Positions 9,201-20,000 of a stretch of DNA of 64,000 bases are shown piece by piece (within the stretch, counting starts at the first letter, position 1; every line of letters starts with the position of its first letter). The DNA lies in the NCBI RefSeq assembly GCF_024580735.1, contig NZ_JANIJX010000006.1, positions 62,001 to 126,000 on the forward strand, given 5' to 3'. The DNA is from Brevibacterium moorei. Lineage in GTDB: Bacteria; Actinomycetota; Actinomycetes; Actinomycetales; Brevibacteriaceae. Position numbers and translations under genes: made by a program. Below the pieces are notes generated by a model that ran no database searches, was not told where the DNA came from, and worked only from the letters and a program-made list of their open reading frames with translations.

Positions 9201-10591
9201 TCGAGATAGCCGGACTGGATCTTGCCGGCATCGAGGTTCGGGATCGATACCGGATCGAGCTTCTGCTCGGTCCACTTCGACCCGTCGTACTGCCAGAAGC
9301 CGATGATCTGCTGGCCGCTCGTCTTATACCAGGTATCGCCCTTGACCTTGCCGGCAGGCTGTGCCGCCTGCCAGTAGATCGTCGTGCCGTCAGGCCGCTT
9401 CTCGATCTTGTCGACGGCCTTAGCCAGATCGGCCTGAGCCTTCTCGACCGCATTGACGCGCTCGTCGGCAAAGGTCAGCCAGTTCGATCCGTCCCAGCGG
9501 AACGACGCCGTAATGTCGTTGCCCTTGGTCTGATACCAGACATCGCCGGGCTTGCCCTTGTAGTCGGCAGGCGGAGCCGCCGGGTCCCAGGTGATGACGT
9601 TGCCGTTGCCGTCGACGACGATGTTCTGGAGGTCCTCCTCTAGCGAGGCCACAGCATCGGCGACATCCTGGATGCGCTCGTCGCGAGCCGAGACGAACTC
9701 GCCCTTCGACTCGTCATAGATGTTCGGCATGTTCTCTGGGCCGAACCAGATGTCGCCGTCGTTAAGGACGGCGTCTTCAGGCGGTTCGTCGCCGTAGTAG
9801 ACGTTGTTCTTGCCGTTGGCCGAGACCATGGCTTCGTCGGCCTTGAGCCATGTGCCCATGAGCTCCGCTGAAATGTCAGCGACGGTAACCGAGACCGTCG
9901 CAATCTCAGAGGCCGCAGACTCCTGCTTGTCGTGGCCGACGGCTACAAGCCACACCTCGTAGGTGCCGCGAGAAGAGACCGGGCCTACCGCAAAGGAGCC
10001 ACCATGCGTCGAAGCCGCCAGGACTCCGACGAAGGTATCGGAGTCAGCGGATGCCGATACCGGTGACTCGTCGTCGCCATCATCCAGATCGTCAACCCAG
10101 GTGTCATCCTCGCCATCGATCGGCTCATCGTCGGCTTGACTAGCGGGCAGCTCATTGCCTTCATCGTCGTAGTCAGGCGCTTCGGCCGGAGCTGAAGATC
10201 CCGCCACGAGCCGGGCGTGGATCTCTAGGTGGTTGACGTTCTCGGTGGCGTTGACGTCGATCAGCGGCTCGCCCGAATCTTCAGTGCCATCGTCTTCGAT
10301 GACCGATGCGCCATCGGCGTAGCGCCCATCCCACTGGACGTTGAAGACGCCGACACCTTCGGTCAATACCGGCGCCGTCGGCACCGGGGGAGGGGGCAGT
10401 GGTGCTCGCTGCTCGACGGCGATAGCCCCGCCGACGCCTGGGCCGAGTGATCCCAGATCGTTGCCGTCATCATCGACGAACGTCAGGTTTCCGTTGATCT
10501 TGCCCGACGTCAACTGCGGCGTATTGGCCATGCCCTTGACCAGTTGTTCTAGGTCGTAGATCTGGCGTGCCAGATCGGCGGTACTTCCCAT
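6260..10591 (-). CDS. Giant minor tail/fibre protein with C-terminal S74 chaperone domain
   Basis: A 1,443-residue structural protein. The N-terminus starts with a short helical region, then Pro-rich and acidic linkers and Ig-like segments. The middle contains repeated fibre modules of the form SGYLDAGRIKAGSITADKV and TTEHIKAGAITAESG, typical of trimeric tail fibres. The last 131 residues match an intramolecular chaperone (peptidase S74, endosialidase type): TSARKYKLDEQ with a candidate nucleophile Ser1316 and Lys1319, a conserved RYVGAIADDF core, and a C-terminal coiled coil (PIIRKQRDQIAALEDKVAAL). Such domains trimerise the fibre and cleave themselves off. It is the likely receptor-binding protein. 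It is last of the tail genes, as expected. Confidence 0.85.
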   Translation of the reverse strand: MGSTADLARQIYDLEQLVKGMANTPQLTSGKINGNLTFVDDDGNDLGSLGPGVGGAIAVEQRAPLPPPPVPTAPVLTEGVGVFNVQWDGRYADGASVIEDDGTEDSGEPLIDVNATENVNHLEIHARLVAGSSAPAEAPDYDDEGNELPASQADDEPIDGEDDTWVDDLDDGDDESPVSASADSDTFVGVLAASTHGGSFAVGPVSSRGTYEVWLVAVGHDKQESAASEIATVSVTVADISAELMGTWLKADEAMVSANGKNNVYYGDEPPEDAVLNDGDIWFGPENMPNIYDESKGEFVSARDERIQDVADAVASLEEDLQNIVVDGNGNVITWDPAAPPADYKGKPGDVWYQTKGNDITASFRWDGSNWLTFADERVNAVEKAQADLAKAVDKIEKRPDGTTIYWQAAQPAGKVKGDTWYKTSGQQIIGFWQYDGSKWTEQKLDPVSIPNLDAGKIQSGYLDAGRIKAGSITADKVLLGDTQNYATYDPTVPYVGTDGRVTVTESQGVRYLASTGVGGSQYLFIVDRVPSNPFKPGDQISINFDATVDVKVSLRVVMWVYPEGPDGSASGHASAGTSYMTIAPGPTANYSLTMTVPPAWSSRDDKSYRLGIVSANRQDIVAAGLKVRNVMVRKAVGSTLIEPGAITTEKIAAGAITAESGIVKSLNAGVLTSGYVDAARIKAGSITADKVLLGGTNIATPMTPETVGKDNAGIPEPWRGSSYMTVQTSNPAPGEKYSAKHKSVPGTGNTSIYGLVSSSSAMIPVTPGETYWISVWVYLDASTVGNFSMVDMRVYEYPGYIGNQGAMSNLLGGRINPKDMPLKKWVEVGGLYKVRADTHLISPRLTIYYPDGVATDPQDAVWYYGSYRVERGVGSTLIAPGSVTTEHIKAGAITAESGIIGSIDAGKITAGQMDGKRIRANTIATEQLAAGAVTANVLSADSLNGKTITGSTIRTNSGFPRIELNPQGLIAFDKDAKTTFSIDQATGGVEMVGTLYSSRSKTRTVAIDNNLFDGLDMGWTQGEGAGIRMGDLTTGNNLSIYSIWGKKSPGSSTKSCEATILGPFSSAGEAKGSITFNPDGDIAIRSWGKFIGYNEDSQTDKEGDSTATGILMDGDGIQATTSCREKDRAALYIQARGVYESTPYASLVAYNEHEGEAGRVTVRNGSAELWGRSSARVGASRLDSFSAVIDFTSASDGITTMTQDRVSIESRSTTVFDAICNSGNANSIFTRYYMGSDYRGWIGSPTGIPDGDFAIGAQGPNRTLRLMGNGTSGTEFCVGADGKPRIWSASIYSRTYSGQSDLCITSAGTLGRRTSARKYKLDEQSIELDSYEDALLSIEPKTWTDKAEAEDYEAMLHCMADGTLTDDKHTDIPRRIGPPPRYVGAIADDFADAGLELLVQRGEDGDVEGLSYDRIAPLLIPIIRKQRDQIAALEDKVAALAA

Positions 10592-12085
10592 CTATTCCTC
10601 TCCGATGATGGACAGAGTCACAGTGACCAGCTCCGTTGCCGGTTCGACCGCGATGGCCTCGACCAACGCCCACTGGTCGACAGCCAGGCCGCGGCGGTCC
10701 CATGACCGATAGCGGACCTCATCGCCGACGTCATAGGTTCCGAACTTGGCGTCGTCGTGGTTGATGATTTTGATTTCCTTGACCTGCGTCCGGGCCGAGT
10801 AGACCGAGGCCAGGGTCCGAGCCCGGGCTTGTCGCGCGCTAGACGTGCGCAGCGTTTTGTCGGTGTGCGTAAACGTGCGGTGAAGGCCCATCTTGCGGCC
10901 CGTATTAACTGGCTGGTCGTTGGTCCAGTAGACGTCCCCGTCGGGGCCATCACCGGCGCCCTGGACGGTGATGCGGGTAGCTCCACCGAACTCGCGAGTC
11001 GTGATAGTCGGGAGAACCATGACGTTCTCGCCGTCGATGAACTCGACCGAGGTATTGCGGCGAACCTTGCCGGCGAAGAAGCGATAGCGGTGATCGGCGT
11101 GAGTCGAGCCGATGTTGTAATGCTCGATCTTGTAGAGCGCTCCGGCCTGCTCGCCGAGCGAGGTGATGATCGACCCGAGGTCTAGCGTCTCGCGGCGGTT
11201 GAGGATGACCTCGGCGCTCTTCCGCGTCTCCTCGTTCTGCTTGTTCAGGTTCTTGATCGAAGTCTCATTCGACTTCCACTTAGCGTGGGCCTCTTGCCAC
11301 TTCTTCTTCGGACCCTTGAGCCAGGCCTTATGGCTGGAGTCGTAGGCCTTCTTGTCCTTGTGGTATTTATCGACGGCCTTGTCGTAGCCCTTCTTCCACT
11401 TCTGCCACGCGGCGTCCTTCTTCTTGTAGGCCTTGACGGCCTTGTCGAAGGCGGCCTTCGACTTGTAGTCGGACCGTGTCGGGTATCGGAAGTTCCGCTT
11501 CTTGTATGTCGGGTACTTGGGCTTGGCCTTAGATTCCTTAGGCTCTTTCGGCTCGGGGTAGTGAGCCGGCACGGCCTTGATCTGACCCGGCTCCGGGTTG
11601 CCGACGCGAGGGAACGAGCCATTGAACGCCGGCGCCGCGAGGCCGGCGTTCGGACCCTCCTGCGCATAGATACCGGAGTCCCAGCCAGCCGAGGGAGGCC
11701 GGTCCTGAGCGACGGCGCGCATGGCCGTCTCGAACGTAATATTGCGGTAGCGAACAGGGGAGTATTCCCATGGCTGGCCGGCCATATAGCCGCCCCATCC
11801 GACGCAGTCGATCGTCACCGAGTAGCCGTCATCCGAGATGTCGGCGATAAGGAAGGCGTCGATGAACGAGCCATCGACGTAGACGTAGATGCCCGTCGCC
11901 CATTCCTGAAGGACGGGCAGGCCGTTGTGATTCTTCATGGAGGCGTACTCGGCAGGGAGCTTTCCCGTCAACCGCCCGACGCCCAGCTCACGAATGAACT
12001 GAACGTCGGAGATCGGAAGATCGGGATGGAGTAGCTCCTGGTCGCCGGCGCCCTTTTGCCAATAGGCAACGTAGCTGGCTTGCAC
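10592..12085 (-). CDS. Minor tail protein (tail-tip/hub type)
   Basis: A 497-residue protein whose ends resemble actinophage minor tail proteins that assemble at the tip: an N-terminal beta-rich domain (PDLPISDVQFIRELGVGRLTG) and a C-terminal domain ending EAIAVEPATELVTVTLSIIGEE. Residues about 175-290 form an unusual Lys/Tyr/Asp-rich region that looks like a long charged helix (AYKKKDAAWQKWKKGYDKAV). It abuts the fibre gene. It starts at GTG 12085 behind AAGGA. A Tal/hub role is inferred from order (distal tail, this protein, fibre). Confidence 0.72.
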   Translation of the reverse strand: MQASYVAYWQKGAGDQELLHPDLPISDVQFIRELGVGRLTGKLPAEYASMKNHNGLPVLQEWATGIYVYVDGSFIDAFLIADISDDGYSVTIDCVGWGGYMAGQPWEYSPVRYRNITFETAMRAVAQDRPPSAGWDSGIYAQEGPNAGLAAPAFNGSFPRVGNPEPGQIKAVPAHYPEPKEPKESKAKPKYPTYKKRNFRYPTRSDYKSKAAFDKAVKAYKKKDAAWQKWKKGYDKAVDKYHKDKKAYDSSHKAWLKGPKKKWQEAHAKWKSNETSIKNLNKQNEETRKSAEVILNRRETLDLGSIITSLGEQAGALYKIEHYNIGSTHADHRYRFFAGKVRRNTSVEFIDGENVMVLPTITTREFGGATRITVQGAGDGPDGDVYWTNDQPVNTGRKMGLHRTFTHTDKTLRTSSARQARARTLASVYSARTQVKEIKIINHDDAKFGTYDVGDEVRYRSWDRRGLAVDQWALVEAIAVEPATELVTVTLSIIGEE

Positions 12086-12099
12086 TCAGGCTTCCTTAG

Positions 12100-13137
12100 C
12101 TATTCAGCATCATTCTGGTCGCTCGTCTCCGGGTCTTCGATGAAGAGGATGCGGGTCGTCAAGCCAGAAACTGCGTCCATGCTGCACACTTTTGACTTGG
12201 CGTTGGCACTGTCGTTGATGCCAGCCTTATATGCAAACGTCACTGTCTTGCCCTTGATCTTGGCCGGCACGGCCTTGTCGTCAGCCAGCAACCAATTAGT
12301 CCGATAGGCCGCAGACTTCTCGGCCACGTCGTAACCGAAATACTGCGTGGCGAACTCCCACTGCTGGCGGTTGGGCCAAGAATGGTCGCCCTTATATTCC
12401 GTGCCGAACTCGATCCAGAACTGCCCCCACGACGACTGACCTCCATTGCAAGAGACCGATAGCCACTTGGACTCGATGATCATGCGAGATGCCCACGAGG
12501 GCACATCGACAGTGAACGTGTTGGGCGATCCGTTTCCGCCGGGGAAGTATTCCCCGCCGGACCCCATGCGCGACGTCAGGAAGGACTCGCTACCACTATC
12601 GGAGGCGACGCGAGGTCGCGCGTGGACTAGCTCAAGCCTGCGCGGGGATACCATCTCGCGCAGGTCGGTAATCATGGCATTCGTAATCGCCGACGTATTC
12701 GCCGGGACCTTAATCGAGGCCAGGATCAGCCTCGGGTGGGCTCCAGTCCTCGACGTCGAGACGCCGAACTTGTTATACGGACCGGCCTTCGGATTCGCCG
12801 GCGCCGAGCCGGCGTATTGCGGATCGTTGATCTCGACGTAGACGTACTGCGTCACCGCCGATGACCCGTTGTTGGCCGGGACCGCTACGGTCGTCCGGGC
12901 CGCCGACCTGACGGCATACGACTGCTGTGTCGCGCCGGCGTAGGTTGACTCAATGACGCCGCCGCCGGGGTAGACGTAGACGCTGCCCGATGGGGTGCCC
13001 AGCGCCTTGACGCTGAAGTCGGTCTTGGCCGAAATGCCGGTGCGGCCTCCAGTAGCATTCCAGAGTAGCTGCCGGGCCGACTCGGCCGAGTGTTCGGCCG
13101 GCGACCCAATGAACCACGGCACGGGATCGAGTGCCAT
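12100..13137 (-). CDS. Minor tail protein
   Basis: A 345-residue protein. The first 170 residues (MALDPVPWFIGSPAEHSAESARQLLWNATGGRTG...) have the form common to actinophage minor tail proteins with an N-terminal attachment region, and the remainder is beta-rich and rich in aromatic residues, fitting a receptor-binding or decorating domain. It lies between the distal tail and hub-like genes in the late operon. No enzymatic motif is seen. Confidence 0.7.
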   Translation of the reverse strand: MALDPVPWFIGSPAEHSAESARQLLWNATGGRTGISAKTDFSVKALGTPSGSVYVYPGGGVIESTYAGATQQSYAVRSAARTTVAVPANNGSSAVTQYVYVEINDPQYAGSAPANPKAGPYNKFGVSTSRTGAHPRLILASIKVPANTSAITNAMITDLREMVSPRRLELVHARPRVASDSGSESFLTSRMGSGGEYFPGGNGSPNTFTVDVPSWASRMIIESKWLSVSCNGGQSSWGQFWIEFGTEYKGDHSWPNRQQWEFATQYFGYDVAEKSAAYRTNWLLADDKAVPAKIKGKTVTFAYKAGINDSANAKSKVCSMDAVSGLTTRILFIEDPETSDQNDAE

Positions 13138-13149
13138 AGGCCTCCTTGA

Positions 13150-14088
13150 TTAAAGTGTGTAGTGGGCCGGATTCCACCAGAACTCGCAGCGAGCAAGACC
13201 GGTTGAATCGTTAATGCCGAAGGTGATTTCGCATGACTTGGATGCCGGCAGGCGCACGCCCTTGAGGCGTGAGCGCGGGCTCATGCGCGATAGCTGATTG
13301 GCGCCGTTGTACGTCGCCGTCCCTAGACGGGAGTCGACGTTGAGGTACTTGCCCCCAGCTAGTGATAGGCCGGGGAAGCTGTACTTGTGGCCGTCGATCG
13401 AGAACCATGGATCAGAGCCGGGTCCGTAGACCCGGACGACGAATACGGCCGGAGCTTCTCCGCCGGTGTCTTCGATAACCCCCTGGCGAACGCCCCCGGT
13501 TCCGCCGACGGTCAGCGGTTCGAGCAAAGGCTCCTTGAGGCCGACCGACAAAGGGGGCGCCGAGTTGAGCGTCTGCGTCTTTGACGCGCCGCTATAGATG
13601 ATGGGATCGGCCAGGACGAAATCGGCCTGTGCCGTGGCGTAGCCATTGACGATCGTCCTCGTCGGGTTGCAGGCAAAGCGTCGTGGACGGCCATAGACCG
13701 TCCGCTCTTCGCCGGCGAGATTGAACTTCAGCGCGGTCAGCGCGCCGGCCTTCTTGGCTGTCGTTTCGTTGCGCCAGGCGGCCTTGAGGGAGGCCACGTT
13801 ATTCATGACCTCCCTCTCGGTCGAGCCTAGGCATGCGAAGGTAAACGTCCATGTCGGACCGCGGTAGAAGTCGACACCCATATAGGTGTCGTTGAATACC
13901 GGGTTCGGCAGATCGGACGTCTCGACATCGTCAGTGCCAGGATCGAAATCCTGGACGAAGACGTTCGAGGTGTCGCTAGCCGTGAAGCCGTTAATGCTGA
14001 GCGCGTCAATGCTGAGCGCCAGTTCGGCCCCCTCGTCGTAGGTGCTTGAGATTGAACATGATGTCGTCCGAGACTTCAGATGCGACAT
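13150..14088 (-). CDS. Distal tail protein (Dit-like minor tail protein)
   Basis: Directly follows the tape measure, the standard place of Dit, which forms the hexameric ring at the tail tip. After the start region the text ALSIDALSINGFTASDTSNVFV fits a Dit N-terminal domain, and the C-terminal half resembles the galectin-like part (VFVVRVYGPGSDPWFSIDGH). The ATG at 14088 gives 312 residues but overlaps the tape measure by 83 bases. A CTG at 14022 preceded by GAGGGGG would start just before ALSIDALSI and gives a more Dit-like N-terminus. Start unresolved. Confidence 0.75.
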   Translation of the reverse strand: MSHLKSRTTSCSISSTYDEGAELALSIDALSINGFTASDTSNVFVQDFDPGTDDVETSDLPNPVFNDTYMGVDFYRGPTWTFTFACLGSTEREVMNNVASLKAAWRNETTAKKAGALTALKFNLAGEERTVYGRPRRFACNPTRTIVNGYATAQADFVLADPIIYSGASKTQTLNSAPPLSVGLKEPLLEPLTVGGTGGVRQGVIEDTGGEAPAVFVVRVYGPGSDPWFSIDGHKYSFPGLSLAGGKYLNVDSRLGTATYNGANQLSRMSPRSRLKGVRLPASKSCEITFGINDSTGLARCEFWWNPAHYTL

Positions 14089-17000
14089 CGGGCTTGAGCG
14101 TCTGGACCGTCAGGTTGTAGGTGTCGCCACCGGCCTGACTCGTCTGGACCTGCTCACGATCCCGGGCCTTTGAGTAGCGGCCGCCGAAGCGGGCCGCGAC
14201 ATCGGACAGGATGTCCTCGGACCTGGAGCGCTTAGCCTTGGCCAGCGGGATGTAGGCTTCACCGCCAGTCTCCGCCTCGGCCCATACGCGCATGGCGCCG
14301 GCCGGCGCAATCTGCGCGACGTGATTCTCCGCCATGAAGCGATGCCGAGGGTTGATCCCCATCGGCGATGCCGGCAGGCGAATGCCGCCGTCCTTGTAGA
14401 AGTCGAGGACGCCGCCGTTAGCCATGGGCTTCTTGCCCGTGGTCCGGTAGTGCGCGGTGATCGTCACCGACTTGCCGTGGACGCTGCTGATCGCTCGCGA
14501 CAGCGACTGGACATTGCCCGTGCCGCTGACGTGAGCTGAGACATTGACGCTCTTGCCCCTGAGCTTCTTGATGGCCGAGTCGAGCTTTCCGGTCTCGGGC
14601 GTACCCTTGACTGTGGCCTTGACATTGACCGACTTGCCCTTGAGCTTCGTGATGGAAGCGTGGAGCTTATCGGCTGGAGTATGGGATGCGATCTTGGCCT
14701 GGACCGAAACCGACTTCGACTTGACCCTGCCAATAGCCTTGGTCAAAGCATTGACCGGTCCGGCCGACCCGGCCTTGACGGAGACCTTGACGGCCTTCGA
14801 CTTGACCTGGGCGATTGCGGCCCTGGCCGCAGTCACGGCACCGGTGCCGCTGACGGCAATCCTGATCGTCGCCACCTGGCCGGCGATGGCGCTCATGGCG
14901 CCCTCGACCGAGTGGACGATCGCGGTTGCGTTGTCGACGGCACTCAGCGTTCCGGTGTAGTTGCCCTGAATGCCTTCCATTGCGCCCTTGGCGTTGGCTG
15001 CCGGGCCGGATGCTCCGTCATTGGCGAACAGGTTTGCGACCCACGAACCGACGATGCCGCCCAGTGATTGCTGGGCGTTGTTTGCGGCCGGCGTGGCCTG
15101 ATCGTTGGCCGTGATGTTCGCGGAGTAGTCGCCATTGACCAGGGCCTTGAGGTTGTTCTGGGCGTCCTGGCCAATCTCGGAAGCATTGTCGATGGCATTC
15201 AAGACCGCAGTCTTGTCTCCCTGGACGAAGGCCTTCATGATCGCATCGGCATGCTCTGCCGTCGGCGACGCATTATCGATGGCCTTCAGCATGGCTTCGT
15301 AGCTCTTGTTGTTGAAGCCGTTGTCAAGCAGGGCGCGAACCCTGTCGACGATACCGGTCGCATCATCCCTGGCGCCCAGGTGGGCCAGGTATTCTTTGGC
15401 TGCGAGCTGCTCCAGGTCGGTGTCGATCTTGCCCTTCATCTCGACGACTTGACCGTCATCGAGCGTGACCTTGATCGTGTTGGCCGAAGCGGAAGAAGCC
15501 ATATTGAGGAGGGCTTCCTGGATGTCAGCCGTCGTCTGGTAGACGGCTGAGCCGTCTACCGCGATCGGGATCGTCTCGGGCGCGTTGGCCAGTGACGAGA
15601 CCTTGTTGGCGAACGCGTCCAGGTCGGCATCAGCCTTGGCCGAGTCGAGCACGAGGTCGACGGCATCGGGCTTGATGTTCAGCGCGTCGGCGATCTCGCT
15701 GGCCTTCGACTTCGAGATGCCAGTCATCTCGGTCAGGTTGTCGACGAAGTCCTTGCGAACGGTTTGCATCTGGGTCTTGGCCGCAGCCATGCCCGCATCC
15801 CCGCCGCCGGCGTTATTGAACGCCTTGGCGACCGACTCCATCGCCGGCTGCACCTGCTGGCGCAGGATGCCGTAGAGCTGCCTGGACGATTCCTTGGTCA
15901 TATCGAACTGACCGTTGGTATCGAGCAAGCCCTTGGCGACCGTTGCCATCGAGGTCTTCTGCGAGCCGGCCCAGGCCTTGAGCTGGCCCTGCGCCTGCGA
16001 CAGTGACACCTGGTAGTTGTATGCCGCGTCCTGGGCGGACAGGGTATGACCGCTCAGCGTATCGAGCATGCCGATCATCTGATCGCCACTCAATGTCGCG
16101 CTAGACCACGACTCCTTGAATGCGGTCCACTGGCCCGAGGCGTTGGCCGCAGCGGTATCACTAATGTGCAGCGCGTCTGCAACAGCGGAGATCTGACTCG
16201 ATGCCTGCTCGTGATTCTCGCCGGCCTTCTTGACGTCACGGCCGACAGCCTCAAGGGCTGCGCCGTACTCGTCTAGCTTGCCGCCGCCTTCGCGATTGAT
16301 CGTCTGGTAGTAGTCGTTGGTCTTCTGCTGGACTTCCTTGATGGCGTCGGCATTACCTTCGTATGCCTTGGTCATCGTGTCCTGAGAAACTCCGACCAGC
16401 TTGGCCACGTCGTAAGCATTCTTGCCGGTCTTGGCTATACCAATCGCATGCTTATCTTCGGTGGCCGTCTGAACGGCTAGCGCCCGCGTCTGGTCGGTCG
16501 TAGCACCGGTGACCTGATTCAGCGTGCCCTTGTATGCCTCGAACTTCTCCTTGGCATCAGCGACATGCTGAGCGTAGATGCCGATGCCTGCTGCCGCAGC
16601 TCCGATGGCGATGCCTGCCGGCCCGCCAAGAGCTCCAACAAGAGCGCCGCCGGCAATCTTGGCCAGACCACCGACTGCGGTAGTCGCAGTCTTAGCGCCG
16701 GAAGCAATACCCTTCAGTCCACCGGCGAACTTCGACGGAATCTTCAGCGACGAGAACGACTTCGACACCTGAGTGCCGACCGTCTTGAATGGCTTGGCTG
16801 CGGTCGTGCCGACTTTGCTGACCTGGCGCTGAGTCGTCGTGACCCACGATCCGATCGTCGCCGAAGCACGATCGAGGCCGGGCTTGATCTTCTCGGAGAT
16901 CTTGCTGGTCGCGCCGGAGATGCCTGAGGCGATTGACGCCCCGAATCCCTTGGCCTTCGAGCCGATGCCGCTCGTGAACGAGATCGAGTTCGACAGGGTC

Positions 17001-20000
17001 GACGAGATACTCTGGCCCCACCGCTGGAAGTCGCGGCGAGCCCGAGGTAGTGACCGATCGAGGTCGGCGGCAATGTCAGGCGCTAGGCGCCTGAAGGCCT
17101 TGCGTGATCCGTCGACGGCGACCTTCAGGTCGTCCCTGAGGTATCGGCCGAGCTGGCGGAAGCCAGTTCGGGAATCCGCAACAGCGCGGCCCATCTCACC
17201 GGCACCATGGCCGATCCTGGTAAACCCGTCGTAGACCTTGCTCAGGTTTCCGCCCAGGTTCATCTGGCGATCGAGGTACTCGAACGCTGCGCCCGTCTTC
17301 GTCAGGCTCCCGCCGAGCCCCTTGGCTAGGCGCTGCGTGTCGTTGATGGCTTGACCGAAGGTCAGCATGCCGGCACGGTAGAGTCCGACTCGCTTACCCT
17401 GCTCGCGGAGGATCTTCTGATTCTCGCGAGTGGCCTTGCCGAAGGCCGTGGTCTCAGGGATCAGCTTGCTCTTCAGCGTCTCGTGCATGGCACGCAGATG
17501 CGGCATGGCAACAGCAAAGCCGGTCAGGCCTAGGACTGCGGCCTTGATCGGATCGGGCAGCTTGTTGTAGGTCGACAGCATTCCCGAGCCGGCGTCGACG
17601 ACCTTGTCGAGCGCCGACAGGCCGATGTCGGAGACGCCCTGGACGACGTCACCGAAGTCCTGGAAGAAGTCGATCAGCGGATCGCGGAGCTTGCCCAGCG
17701 AGTCGTCGACGAACTTCGTCAGGCGGTTGAATGTCGGAGCCAGCGACTCTAGATCGGCGGCGGCGATCTGCGCGACATCGCCAATGACGTTGCCGATGTG
17801 ACCGAAGCTAGGCTCCATCTTCTGCGTCGCCCGCTCGATGTCGCCGAGGGCCGTCAGGATTCCTGACTGGAAGCGCGGCGCCGTGAAGGCGACCGCGAAG
17901 TCACGAGCCAGATGCGATGCGATCTTGCCGGTCGAAATGGCCGCGGCCTTAATGTTGGCCCCGGAGTCGACGATGACATTGCCCAGGATCGCCAGGCCCT
18001 TCGACGCCTCCTTGGCTCCTTCGATGGCGCCAGAGAAGATGTCGGTCATAAAGGTCTGCGCGCGGGCCGACTTCATTGCCTGCCCGACGCGCTCGGTCGC
18101 ATCGGCGAACTGCGTCAGCGTCGGTCCGCCGGCGGCGAGGGCTGCATCGGCGACAGCACTGAACGATGTCGCAACACCGCCGACGACCCGCCCGAGATCC
18201 TTGAACCCCTGGCCGGCCGACTCGATCCAGCGATCGAGCTCGCCGCTCTTGGCGGCCTGGTCGACCCAAGACTCAAAGCGCTGGGCGACCCCGTCGATCT
18301 CGTGGGCGAGCTTCGGCAGATACTTGCTACCGACCTGACCCATCTTCAGGAAGCCGCGCAGGGCCGGCTTGATAGCCTGCCCCAGAATGCCGACGGCCTC
18401 GGCGGAATGGTCCATGATCTCGCCGAACTGGCCGCTCTTCGAAGAGTCGTTCAGCGTATCCCAGAAGCCCTTCCAGGCCTTGCCCAGGGACTTGGCCATA
18501 GGCACAAGGGTCTTGGTCTTCTGGAGCTGATCGACGAAGCCCGACATTGACTGGCCGGCTTCGTCCCAGAAGGTGTTATTGATCTGCTTCGACAGGCCTT
18601 CCCAGGCCTTGGTCAGAGCTTCGGCTTCCTTCTTCATGGAGCCCGTCAGGGCTGCCATCTTGTCCTTGTCGCCAAGGGCGTCGAAGAGGCCGGAGACAGC
18701 TGACTGGAATACAGTCATGGCGCCGGCGCCGGCGAGGATGACGGCAGGTGCCATGGCGGCACTGCCCCTCGCGATGTCGGCGATACCTCGCCCGACGGAG
18801 AAGACCGAAGCTGCGGCCGCGCCGGCAGCATTGCCGATGGCGCCGATGGCGCCGGCAACGACCGTGCCGCGAATAGCGACGGTGTCGATCGACCTGGCCA
18901 GGTTCTCTAGTCCGGTGACGAACTGGGTCATAGCGTCATAGCCATTGAAGGACTTGACTAGGTCCTTGATGATCGTGCCCGACTTGCCAGCGATGGCCAG
19001 GTGAATCGGCTTCTCGGCCGGCTTAGTCAGCCAGGCAAGCTGAAGCTTGGCCGCCGTGTCGTCGAGCTTGACCTTGACGTGCGCAGTCTTGCGCTCGATG
19101 TAGCTGACGGTCTTATCGGCCTTGGCCTTGATCGCTTCAAGCTCGCGGGCGATGCGAGCGTTGTCCTCGGCCTGGAGGGTCTGGAAGTCGACCTCGCCAC
19201 GGAGGCCCTCCCAACCAGACTTGACGCGCTTGAGGCGCTGGAGTCTAGTCTCGTATTCCTTGAGGGCGACGTTGTACTTCTCGGTCCCTTCGACGAGGCC
19301 GTCTAGCGTCCGCTTTAGCTCGGGCGCATTCATGTCGCCCAGCGACCGGGAGAACTCGTCGACGTCATCCTTGAGCTTTTCGAGGCGCTCATTGTCGTCG
19401 ATCTGTAGCTGGATCGCCAGGGTCTTGCGGTCCTGGTCGGGGATCTTCTCCCACTCGCGCCGGAAGCGCTCGGCCTCGATGTAGGCCCGAGCCCAGTGGT
19501 CGGCGTTATCGCCGAGTGCATTCTTGAAGTCGTTGCGACCAACCTCTGCGAGAGTGTCGCGCATATGCTCCATGAGGCCGGTTGCGTTCTCGGTCTCGTA
19601 TCCGATCTCCCGCATGGCCCGAACGACGGGCTTGAAGTTCGTCTTGGAGATATAGGCGTTGGTCGCCCTGACCTGCTTGCCCCAGTTAATGTAGTCGCGC
19701 AGGTACTTCGACCGCGCCGACTGTCGTCGGCCATTGTAGAGAAGCTGGAGCTGATCCAGGTTCTCCTTGAGGCGGCGGTCGCTCGACTCCATCTCGTCGA
19801 CCATCTTGGCGATCGACTTCATGTTGGCCAGCCACACGCCATTGCGACCCTTGAGGCCGGACGTCAGGCCGGCCTCGCCGGGATTCTTGTTGAACTTCTT
19901 GAAGGCCTTCTCGGAGTCCTTGACGAAGTTGTCGAGCATCTGCTTGTTCATCCGCTCCATGGCATTTACTTCCTTGCCATAGTCGGAGCGCATCTTGCGC

